A DNA stretch of 32,941 bases from NCBI GenBank assembly GCA_041263285.1, contig JBFSVS010000009.1, positions 1 through 32,941 on the forward strand, read 5' to 3'. Made by a program: the position numbers and the translations under genes. Positions within the stretch are counted from its first letter, which is position 1; each line of letters starts with the position of its first letter. This stretch comes from Acidiparvus fluvialis (GTDB lineage Bacteria > Acidobacteriota > Holophagae > Holophagales > Holophagaceae). This document shows positions 18,350-25,691 of the stretch, one piece after another. The notes beneath the pieces are model-generated. The model worked only from the letters and a program-made list of their open reading frames with translations, made no database searches and had not been told where the DNA came from.

Positions 18350-18581
18350 TCGAAAAGCGATCCAAGTGTCCTCGCGCGTCGATTCGGAGAGATGAGCGAT
18401 TTAATTTGAGTGAATGCTGAATCGTTTGCATACAACTCAAAGGGGAAAGAGGGATATTTAATCGCTTCAGATCGTCAGCGGTGAACCAAACTAGGGAACT
18501 TTCATGCTTACGTTGTTGAAAATCATCTAATACTTTTTTTAGAATATTTTGTGATGATAGGGGTCGGTGAATGGAGATCAT
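18330..18581 (-). CDS. Possible small hypothetical protein between yidD and plsC
   Basis: An 83-residue open frame fills most of the otherwise empty 312-base gap (18350-18661). It starts with ATG but has no clear Shine-Dalgarno sequence. The sequence is basic and helical, with a segment WFTADDLKRLNIPLSPLS followed by a Ser/Arg-rich end, loosely like a winged-helix DNA-binding module. No family is recognised. It overlaps the end of yidD by 20 bases. It may be real, or chance; apart from the dyad at 18627-18640, nothing else is visible in this gap. Confidence 0.35.
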   Translation of the reverse strand: MISIHRPLSSQNILKKVLDDFQQRKHESSLVWFTADDLKRLNIPLSPLSCMQTIQHSLKLNRSSLRIDARGHLDRFSITEGHR

Positions 18582-18626
18582 AGACTTTAAGTTTGCCCAA
18601 ACTGAGACATTTGGTAATAACCTTTT

Positions 18627-18640
18627 TGTGATCTCTCACA
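18627..18640. promoter_or_regulatory. CRP-like dyad upstream of plsC
   Basis: TGTGA and TCACA form a perfect dyad with a 4-base spacer, 21 bases before the acyltransferase start codon. The half-sites match those of CRP-family regulators, but the classic spacing is six bases, so it may be another operator or a small RNA hairpin. Confidence 0.3.
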
Positions 18641-18661
18641 GTTGCTGATAGGGTGGGGAAT

Positions 18662-19405
18662 ATGAATTGGCGCTCCAATCCCCTCTACAGCTTGTTCCTG
18701 GCTATTTGGGGGGTTTTGGCCCTATTGGGTATCATTATCTGTATTTTCTTATGTATACCTTTCGTTGGGCGAATGCGGTCGTTCTGGTTTTGGGCCCCGA
18801 AGCTCTATAAGCTGATATTTATTCCAGGCGGGATTAAAGTGGAGACATACGATCGTAACAAAATTCCAACCGAAATTTTGTCGGGAGTCCAACCTGCTAT
18901 CTTCATGTCAAATCATGAAACTCAACTAGATCCTCCCCTGTATATTGGTGTTTGCCCCCCGGGTACAACAATAATCGTTAAAAGAGAGATTGGATGGATT
19001 CCTTTTTTAGGGTTTGCAGCTTGGGCGGCGAATGCCATTTTTATTAATAGATCTAATTCGGATAAAGCTCGAGCCAGTATTGAAAAAGCAACGGTTCGAA
19101 TTCGTAATGGACAATCCGTTTTCATGTACCCTGAGGGTACACGGACTCGGACCGGTAAGCTCATGCCCTTTAAAAAGGGAGGATTTGTAATGGCGATGAA
19201 AGCTCAGGTCCCTATTGTTCCCTCATCGATGACAGGGGGATTCCGAATTTTACCTCCGGGAAGTTTGAGAATACGGCCGGGAAAGATTATTGTTCGATTT
19301 GGTGATCCGATTTGGCCGAAAGATTTTCAAACCGCTGACGAACTAATGCAAGCGGTCCGACATCAAATCCAATCAATGATTGATCAGGATTTACCTAAAC
19401 TCTAG
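18662..19405 (+). CDS. 1-acyl-sn-glycerol-3-phosphate acyltransferase (PlsC family)
   Basis: PlsC-type enzymes add the second acyl chain to lysophosphatidic acid at the inner membrane. ATG 18662 has AGGG upstream and is preferred over GTG 18653, giving 247 residues. Seen: a membrane segment (about 9-34), the catalytic HX4D motif NHETQLD with His85 and Asp90, the PEGTR motif at 157-161, then KGGFVMAMKAQVPIVP. These are the four standard blocks of the family. The closest named role is phosphatidic acid synthesis, but related acyltransferases act on other acceptors, so no symbol is given. It is convergent with the crotonase-like gene, with only 6 bases between stops. Confidence 0.93.
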   Translation: MNWRSNPLYSLFLAIWGVLALLGIIICIFLCIPFVGRMRSFWFWAPKLYKLIFIPGGIKVETYDRNKIPTEILSGVQPAIFMSNHETQLDPPLYIGVCPPGTTIIVKREIGWIPFLGFAAWAANAIFINRSNSDKARASIEKATVRIRNGQSVFMYPEGTRTRTGKLMPFKKGGFVMAMKAQVPIVPSSMTGGFRILPPGSLRIRPGKIIVRFGDPIWPKDFQTADELMQAVRHQIQSMIDQDLPKL

Positions 19406-19411
19406 CTTTTT

Positions 19412-20035
19412 CTAGGTGAGTTGGGATTGCCATGCTCCAACAGTTGATTCAAGGTCCTTGAGATTTATTATCTTAGTGACAAGCCCTTTTTTAAAACACG
19501 TAGGCCCATCCCATACTTCAAGATTTTTGAACAATGCTCGCGTCTCGGTAGGCCCAACTAATTCATGGATTCGATGGGTCCCACCAAAGCCCGTGATCAA
19601 TCCGTGAAGGGCAGCGGGATGTTGGAGCCGGAGGGGCATGGTCGAACTCTCTATTGCCCATCGATCTTGTCCGTGAAGAGCTAAGTCGCAACCACCTCCC
19701 ATTACTACGCCCGATAGTAGGGTTAAAGTTTTCCATCCTGTCCACAGAAGTTGCTCAGTGACGCGTTGGCCTAAAGCAGAAAAATCAAGAGCCGCTAAAG
19801 GTTCAAGACTCGAAACCTCATGAAGGTCAGCACCTGTACAAAAATTGAAAATCCTTCCTCCCTGTAGATATCCGCTCAAAACTAAACCCTTACATCCCTC
19901 CCACTTGAGAACTTTCATGGTTCGATCTAGGTTGCGGAGAGTTAGTTCGGAAAGCCGGGGGAGTCCATCGATTGCTTCCATTTGAATCCAGGCCGATCGG
20001 CCTGACTTCAGTATTTTCAAATTAGTATGTGTCAA
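19412..20035 (-). CDS. Crotonase-like (enoyl-CoA hydratase/isomerase family) protein
   Basis: This 207-residue protein is shorter than a typical crotonase (about 260). The fold is clear from FCTGADLHEV (65-74, first oxyanion-hole segment), GVVMGGGCDLAL (109-120, second) and LITGFGGTHRIHELVG (146-161). The two glutamates used by enoyl-CoA hydratase are not present: the first position is Asp117 and the second is Ala141 in QHPAALHG. A classical hydratase reaction is therefore unlikely; an isomerase, hydrolase, decarboxylase or non-catalytic role is possible. The C-terminal helices appear shortened. Its start overlaps the miaA stop by four bases (ATGA), so the two are translationally coupled. Confidence 0.82.
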   Translation of the reverse strand: MTHTNLKILKSGRSAWIQMEAIDGLPRLSELTLRNLDRTMKVLKWEGCKGLVLSGYLQGGRIFNFCTGADLHEVSSLEPLAALDFSALGQRVTEQLLWTGWKTLTLLSGVVMGGGCDLALHGQDRWAIESSTMPLRLQHPAALHGLITGFGGTHRIHELVGPTETRALFKNLEVWDGPTCFKKGLVTKIINLKDLESTVGAWQSQLT

Positions 20036-20916
20036 GAGAGGCCTAAATCTTGGATGAGGGACAGTGGATTAAAAGGAGGGGATTCGAGACGTAAAGCATT
20101 TTTTATTTGATGACGAAACCATGTGCTCTGCCTTTTTGCATACTGCTGAGTCTCGATCGTAATGAGATCTTGGGCTACGGCGAGGCTAGCTTCATCCATG
20201 AGCGTTTCATAGCCTAAAGGACGAAGACGGCGAATATCAGATTCGTAACCTTGTGCCTTCAAGAAGGAAATCTCATCGAGCCAGCCGGAGGATATTTGTC
20301 GGTGTATCCGATGTTGAATGGAGTTTCGAATCAACTCTCGGGGAGGATCTAAAATAATGACCTTCCACTCGGGAGGAACTTCCAAAGGGACTCCTCTCAA
20401 CAATCGAGAAGGTAAGACTCCCGAAACTTCATAAAGAGCAAGGGCTCTTTCAATTCGAGCACGGTCGTTAGGGTGTATTTCCCGTGATCGATCGGGATCG
20501 ATCGTGGCGAGTTCTTTATGGAGAATAGCGGAACCCACCTGCTCTGTTCGTTCACGAAGGCGATTGATAACTGAAATCGGCACTTCGGGAAGCGGGCTAA
20601 ACTGATTCCAAATTCCCCTGAGATAGAGTCCAGAACCAGTAACACATATGATTGCGGGATGATTTTTCATCCAAGCATTCACTGATGAGGCAAAATCCTT
20701 AGGATTCAAATGAATCGATAGAGGAAAACAGCCATACCCCTTGTTCGACTGCCCGTCTAATTCCTCCGAAGTGGGCTGTCCTGTTCCAATTGCGAGGCCT
20801 TCTAGGGATTGAAAAGGATCTCCATTGATAATGGTGGCCCCTGTTAATTTTGCGAGGGCGGTAGCCAATCGGGTTTTGCCCGAAGCCGTGGGACCCACAA
20901 CGGCAAGTTTCATCAT
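20032..20916 (-). CDS. miaA: tRNA dimethylallyltransferase MiaA
   Basis: MiaA transfers a dimethylallyl group to A37 of tRNAs reading codons that start with U. The 294-residue protein has Walker A GPTASGKT (8-15), the segment INGDPFQSLEGLAIGTGQP (30-48), GSGLYLRGI, a TIDPDRSREIHPNDRARIERAL helix region, RPLGYETLMDE and TQQYAKRQSTWFR. In the second segment the catalytic Asp (33) and Gln (36) are kept, but the usual Ser after Asp is Pro34 and the Tyr after Gln is replaced, so the substrate-contact loop is unusual. A second ATG follows directly. It lies 9 bases after purF and overlaps the crotonase-like gene. Confidence 0.93.
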   Translation of the reverse strand: MMKLAVVGPTASGKTRLATALAKLTGATIINGDPFQSLEGLAIGTGQPTSEELDGQSNKGYGCFPLSIHLNPKDFASSVNAWMKNHPAIICVTGSGLYLRGIWNQFSPLPEVPISVINRLRERTEQVGSAILHKELATIDPDRSREIHPNDRARIERALALYEVSGVLPSRLLRGVPLEVPPEWKVIILDPPRELIRNSIQHRIHRQISSGWLDEISFLKAQGYESDIRRLRPLGYETLMDEASLAVAQDLITIETQQYAKRQSTWFRHQIKNALRLESPPFNPLSLIQDLGLS

Positions 20917-20925
20917 TAATTCAAT

Positions 20926-22290
20926 CTACAAAGGCGGCGGGACGGCGTAGTCCCCATTAAAGCAAGCATAGCAATATCCCATTCCCTCGGCTTGATCTTG
21001 GACAGCTTGGGATAGATCTTTAAGTGTCAGGAAAGCTAGCGTATCCGAGCCAATGAACTGGTTCATGGCCTCGTTATTCATATGACTAGCGATTAAATTC
21101 TCTCGCGAGGGGGTATCAATTCCATAAAAACAACTGTGGGTCGTCGGCGGGCTAGAAACCCTAAAGTGAACCTCGCGAGCACCGGCTTGGCGAACCATCT
21201 CTACAATTTTTTTAGACGTCGTTCCTCGAACAATACTGTCATCGATAAGCACGACTCGTTTATCTTCGATCAGATGACGAACGGGGTTCAATTTGATGCG
21301 GACACCAAAGGATCGAATACTTTGTTTTGGCTCAATAAAAGTACGTCCAACATAATGATTTCGAATTAAACCGAAATCCATGGCGATACCACTCGTTTCA
21401 GCGAATCCTAACGCAGCCGGCACTCCGCTGTCCGGTACAGGGATCACTAAATCGGCATTTACTGGATGTCGTTGTGCCAGTAAGCGACCCATTTCTCGTC
21501 TTGCTTTCATCACGCTTTGACCAAAGACAAAAGAATCCGGCCTTGAGAAATATACATGCTCAAAAACACAGGGCTTTGCATCTCTCTTTTCAAATGGAAA
21601 CGAATTTTGAAGGACTCCCTGATGGATTTGAATCAGTTCTCCCGGATCTACTTCTCGATCATAGGTAGCTGCAATTAAATCAAAAGCACACGACTCCGAA
21701 GAAAAAATAAAACTAGGACCTAATTTACCAAGCACTAAAGGTCGGAATCCATGCGGATCGCGAATTGCGAAAAGATTTTCCTGATCCATAATTAGAAGAG
21801 AGTATGCTCCTTCAACTTGCTTTAAGGCTTCCACAATGGCACCCGAAAGAGACACAGATTTGGACAACTGTATCAGCGCTAAAAGAACTTCTGAATCCGA
21901 GGGGCTCTGAAAAGTTATACCTTCAGCAAGCAGGCGGGTACGAAGCTGTTCAGCATTAGTTAGATTACCGTTGTGACACAAAGCTACCCGACCAAACCGC
22001 CCTTCGCGAATAAAAGGCTGCGCTGATTCTTTAATATTTCCCCCCGTAGTACTGTAGCGAGTGTGACCAATAGCTTGCTTCCCGGTGAGAAGTTTTAAAT
22101 TATCCTCATGGAAAATATCTGCGACATAACCCTGATCTTTGTAAAGCCGAAGCGTAGTCCCATCAGTTGCACAAATTCCAGCGGCCTCTTGGCCTCGATG
22201 CTGAAGTGCATAAAGACCAAGATAGGTAAGATTGGCAGCTTCAGAATGTTGGGTAATTCCAAATACCCCGCATTCATCTTTGAATCCCAT
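20926..22290 (-). CDS. purF: Amidophosphoribosyltransferase
   Basis: PurF performs the first committed step of purine synthesis, making phosphoribosylamine from PRPP and glutamine. The frame opens at 22341, but ATG 22290 has a strong GGAGGAGG site and gives the usual short propeptide MGFKDE before the nucleophile Cys7 (454 residues). Seen: glutaminase GHTRYSTTGG, PRPP motif VVLIDDSIVRGTTSKK, and cysteines in CVFEHVYFSRPDS, CFYGIDTPSRENLIA and the terminal CYACF. These four match the [4Fe-4S] ligands of the Bacillus-type enzyme, so this is the iron-sulfur form. It heads a minus-strand unit with miaA and the crotonase-like gene. Confidence 0.97.
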   Translation of the reverse strand: MGFKDECGVFGITQHSEAANLTYLGLYALQHRGQEAAGICATDGTTLRLYKDQGYVADIFHEDNLKLLTGKQAIGHTRYSTTGGNIKESAQPFIREGRFGRVALCHNGNLTNAEQLRTRLLAEGITFQSPSDSEVLLALIQLSKSVSLSGAIVEALKQVEGAYSLLIMDQENLFAIRDPHGFRPLVLGKLGPSFIFSSESCAFDLIAATYDREVDPGELIQIHQGVLQNSFPFEKRDAKPCVFEHVYFSRPDSFVFGQSVMKARREMGRLLAQRHPVNADLVIPVPDSGVPAALGFAETSGIAMDFGLIRNHYVGRTFIEPKQSIRSFGVRIKLNPVRHLIEDKRVVLIDDSIVRGTTSKKIVEMVRQAGAREVHFRVSSPPTTHSCFYGIDTPSRENLIASHMNNEAMNQFIGSDTLAFLTLKDLSQAVQDQAEGMGYCYACFNGDYAVPPPL

Positions 22291-22300
22291 GCTGCCTCCT

Positions 22301-22316
22301 CCTTTAAGTGTAAAGG
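22301..22316 (-). repeat. Inverted repeat touching the purF ribosome-binding site
   Basis: In the purF leader CCTTTA and TAAAGG form a 6-bp stem with a 4-base loop. The 3' arm contains the first bases of the AAAGGAGGAGG ribosome site, 10 bases before the start codon. The stem is AT-rich and weak, so any effect on translation is uncertain. Confidence 0.4.
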
Positions 22317-22468
22317 CTGTCCGTGATTTTTTAAGCCCCAATGAGTATCCGGTTCATACCGTTTAGACGCCCTTTCCGCCCGATTAAAGAGCTTTCATTC
22401 AAATGAGCCTTACATTGAACATAATTAGACTCAAGAACCATACTAATCATTCATCTAAGGGGGAATAA

Positions 22469-23158
22469 ATGGATCATCCAAAATCTCTCGCCGCTCGCTG
22501 TCTTGATCTTTTTATTCAACCAATTGATGAGTTAAAACAGGTTAGAAATAACTCATGGAAATGGGCACTCCTCGCCCAGATGGCGATTAGTCTTTTTCTT
22601 GTGATTGTTTGGAGTCAAAAAGTAGACTGGCAAGCCTTTATGGAAAATGCCATGCAAAGCAATTCGCGTCTCACCCCCGATATGCTTGATAGCGTCGTTA
22701 GCTTTCAAGAGAAGTGGGGTATGGTATTTGGTATTTTTGGCGTTCTCCTTGTTACGCCTATTATGTCTTTTATTTCTGCAGCGCTTCTTTGGGGAATTGG
22801 GCGCCAGTCTTTCATCACTCCCGAAGCCCCTACCTATTCCCAAGCCCTAGTGGTTACGACTTACAGTGGATTTGCCCTCGCTCCTAAGACACTTTTAGCT
22901 ATTTTATTTTGTCTCGTTCGACCCGTGGGAGGTCTGGGGCCTGAAAGCTTGAGTCCAACAACTCTTTCATTCTGGATTGTTCCCGAAAATGCAAAACTCA
23001 AAGCCTTATTTACATCCCTCGACCTATTTATGATCTTTAGTTTATGCATGGTTTATTGGGGTAGCCTTTACGTGATGGGAACAAGTAAAAAAGGAGCGGT
23101 AGCAGCCTCTTTAATTCCCATCTTGTTCATTGCAATTCAAATTATTCGCTCTCGTTAA
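22469..23158 (+). CDS. Yip1-domain membrane protein
   Basis: This 229-residue protein has the layout of the YIP1 family: a short cytoplasmic N-terminus with FIQPIDELKQVRN, then five hydrophobic segments (about 29-47, 86-112, 128-150, 180-200 and 207-225). AAGGGGG lies 5 bases before ATG. The bacterial family has no firm function. Here it is 25 bases upstream of the adaptor gene and in the same direction, so it probably forms an operon with the adaptor-permease pair and may assist it in the inner membrane; that link is inference. Confidence 0.82.
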   Translation: MDHPKSLAARCLDLFIQPIDELKQVRNNSWKWALLAQMAISLFLVIVWSQKVDWQAFMENAMQSNSRLTPDMLDSVVSFQEKWGMVFGIFGVLLVTPIMSFISAALLWGIGRQSFITPEAPTYSQALVVTTYSGFALAPKTLLAILFCLVRPVGGLGPESLSPTTLSFWIVPENAKLKALFTSLDLFMIFSLCMVYWGSLYVMGTSKKGAVAASLIPILFIAIQIIRSR

Positions 23159-23183
23159 TCTCATCAACTATCAGGAGTATCTC

Positions 23184-24434
23184 TTGGCCATCTTCGATAC
23201 AAAACGAAAGAAAATAACGATCACTAGCGTTACCCTTCTCATCCTCTTAATTCTTGGCTATTTCTTGTCAGGGCCAAAAGATGACTCACAAAATTATTCT
23301 TGGGACCTTGTCAGTCAAGGTGAGGTCAGAGAGACGATCACTGCCTCTGGGCAGGTACGTGCTCAGAGGCAAAGTAATATTGGGACTAGTACTGCTGGTG
23401 AAATTAAAGAGATACACGTCAAAGATGGTCAGTTTGTTCAAGCAGGGGATCTACTGTTGACGATCGATAACGTACGAGTTTCAGCCCAACTAGAAGCCAT
23501 ACGAAAAGACGCACAGCGCCTCAAAAATCAGTCTGAGCGTACCGGAGAACTCTTCAGAAAGACTGAAATACTCTACCGCCAGGGCTTAGTGTCTGAAGAG
23601 GATTACCGAAATCAAAAGAATAACGCTGAGGCGACCTCTCTTTCCTACCAAGCTGCCCTCAAAAATATTGAATCCGCTCAAGATACCGTTAATAAAGCGA
23701 TTCTGAGGGCTCCTTTTTCAGGTCGCATTACAGGATTGAAGGCTGAAAAGGGAGATACCGCAATTCCCGGAATGTCCAATATTGCCGGTGCCCTACTCAT
23801 GGTCATTTCGGACATGTCGCATATGCAAGCTGAAATTATGGTGAATGAAAATGAAGTGGTCCGCATAAAAGTTAACCAAACGGCACAAGTGACGATTGAA
23901 TCTCTTCCTGGGGTTGTTTTTCAGGGAACCGTCGAAGAAGTGGCTACCGGAAGTGAAGTAAATTTAACCCAAGGCAACCTCTATAAAGTCAAAATTGGCC
24001 TCAAAGGAAGCCCAGAACAACTGAATCAACTTCGTCCGGGTATGAGCACTCGAGCCACTATTTTGACTGCGGCTTCGCCCAATGCCATTCGCGTCCCCCT
24101 GCAAGCGGTTCAAGAACGATTTGGTACCCCCGAAGAAGCCCAGAAAATGGGATTTCTTGCTCCCGCACCAAAATCGGTGGTGATGGTCTATCGGGATGGC
24201 AGGACTTATGAAACACCGATCGTTACGGGGATTTTTAGTACTAAGTTTTATGAGGTCAAATCGGGTCTTACTTTAGGAGATAAAGTCATCACTGGCCCAT
24301 CCAAAAAACTAAAAGAATTGAAAGATGGCTCAAAGGCGACCCTGAGACGTAAGTCAGATTCACAAATAGCGGAGTCCATGAATAAGAAAGGCGTCCAAGA
24401 GGGCCCAGGCTTCCAGATTAAAATAGGTAACTAA
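23184..24434 (+). CDS. Periplasmic adaptor (membrane fusion protein, MacA/HlyD type)
   Basis: Adaptor proteins join an inner-membrane transporter to an outer-membrane channel. The frame opens at 23130, but TTG 23184 has AGGAG six bases upstream and starts just before the membrane anchor (about residues 10-30), so I use it (416 residues). Order seen: anchor, lipoyl-like half with GEIKEIHVKDGQFVQAGDLL, an alpha-helical hairpin (about 90-150), the returning half with ILRAPFSGRITGLKAEKGD, then beta-barrel and membrane-proximal domains. The short hairpin is MacA-like. It abuts the permease start exactly (stop and ATG adjacent), which supports a tripartite ABC efflux system. Confidence 0.93.
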   Translation: MAIFDTKRKKITITSVTLLILLILGYFLSGPKDDSQNYSWDLVSQGEVRETITASGQVRAQRQSNIGTSTAGEIKEIHVKDGQFVQAGDLLLTIDNVRVSAQLEAIRKDAQRLKNQSERTGELFRKTEILYRQGLVSEEDYRNQKNNAEATSLSYQAALKNIESAQDTVNKAILRAPFSGRITGLKAEKGDTAIPGMSNIAGALLMVISDMSHMQAEIMVNENEVVRIKVNQTAQVTIESLPGVVFQGTVEEVATGSEVNLTQGNLYKVKIGLKGSPEQLNQLRPGMSTRATILTAASPNAIRVPLQAVQERFGTPEEAQKMGFLAPAPKSVVMVYRDGRTYETPIVTGIFSTKFYEVKSGLTLGDKVITGPSKKLKELKDGSKATLRRKSDSQIAESMNKKGVQEGPGFQIKIGN

Positions 24435-25658
24435 ATGAATATTAAAGAACCTCTTGACGCAGCAATTCGATCCCTCAGAGCCAATAAGCTTCGTTCGACT
24501 TTAACCGCTTTGGGCATCATTATTGGCGTGGCCGCTGTCATTGTGGTGATTAGCCTCATTCAAGGGCTCGAAAAAAGTGTTCTAAAACAAGTTGAATCTG
24601 CGGGGAGCCAAACCCTATTTGTTCGAACTCGCTTTAGAAACGAAACCCCTCCAGAAGAATGGAATCGTATACGAAATCGAGATCTAACACTTGACCACAT
24701 GAGAGCACTTAAAGAAGATCTTCCAATTGTGACTCAAGTAACCCCTCTTTTTTTTACAGGAGCACAAGTTCGGTGGTCTGGTAAATCTGCGACGACACAA
24801 ATCTTAATGACCGACGATACTTACCTAGACCTCAATGGTCTCAACTTGATTTCAGGTAGAAATTTTGTACCTGCGGATATTCGACTTGGCACCAAAGTGT
24901 GTATCTTAGGCTCCTCGGTTATCACCAAACTTAATATTAAAGGCAATCCGATTGGTCAAATTATTTCAACGGATACCCTTAGCTTGGAAGTGATTGGTGT
25001 TCGCGAAACTCAGGGAAGTAGCCTCGGTAATGACCCCGATGATCAAATTTTGATTCCCCTCAGCACGGGTCTTCCGATTCTTCCAGAGACATCTCGGAGA
25101 CAACTGTTCTTTCAAGCTAAAATTGACCCATCATTCAATGCGGATGACGGTGCTGAGTTAGTTGAAGAGAGCTTACGAAGGATCAAGGGAATTAAATCTG
25201 GAGAGCCCAACAGTTTTAGAGTCTTTAGCTCAAAACAGATCACTGCCTTAGTTGGAAACATTACCGCTATTATTACAAGCGTTGCAGGTGGCATGGTTTC
25301 AATTGCCCTCTTGGTAGGCGGAATTGGCATCATGAATATCATGCTAGTCTCCGTAACTGAGCGAACCCGCGAAATTGGTGTCCGTAAAGCCGTAGGAGCT
25401 AAACGTAAAGACATATTGACTCAATTCCTGATTGAAGCTTCGTTCCTCTGTGTACTAGGGGGTGCCGTAGGAATTCTATTGGGATATATTTTAGGTGCGG
25501 GTGTCGGAATCTTGTTGCTTGGCGAAATGGGAGGTATTCCCCTGTGGTCCGTCATCAGTGCCTTTCTTGTACCAGCCGGTATTGGGCTTATTTTTGGAAT
25601 GTACCCCGCCAATAAAGCCAGTAAGATGGACCCGATTGAAGCACTTCGTTATGAATAG
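24435..25658 (+). CDS. MacB/FtsX-type ABC transporter permease
   Basis: This 407-residue protein has the four-helix MacB topology: a first span (about 21-43, with ANKLRSTLTALGIIIGVAAV), a periplasmic MacB_PCD domain (about 45-275), and three C-terminal spans around the conserved TERTREIGVRKAVGAKR loop (about 309-325). The C-terminal YPANKASKMDPIEALRYE is typical of the family. Unlike MacB itself it has no fused ATPase, and no separate ATPase gene is found on either side. The partner must be encoded elsewhere. These transporters move peptides, toxins or lipoproteins across the envelope by mechanotransmission. Confidence 0.93.
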   Translation: MNIKEPLDAAIRSLRANKLRSTLTALGIIIGVAAVIVVISLIQGLEKSVLKQVESAGSQTLFVRTRFRNETPPEEWNRIRNRDLTLDHMRALKEDLPIVTQVTPLFFTGAQVRWSGKSATTQILMTDDTYLDLNGLNLISGRNFVPADIRLGTKVCILGSSVITKLNIKGNPIGQIISTDTLSLEVIGVRETQGSSLGNDPDDQILIPLSTGLPILPETSRRQLFFQAKIDPSFNADDGAELVEESLRRIKGIKSGEPNSFRVFSSKQITALVGNITAIITSVAGGMVSIALLVGGIGIMNIMLVSVTERTREIGVRKAVGAKRKDILTQFLIEASFLCVLGGAVGILLGYILGAGVGILLLGEMGGIPLWSVISAFLVPAGIGLIFGMYPANKASKMDPIEALRYE

Positions 25659-25691
25659 AGCTCTAGTTACACTAGGCTAAAAGGACGTTTC

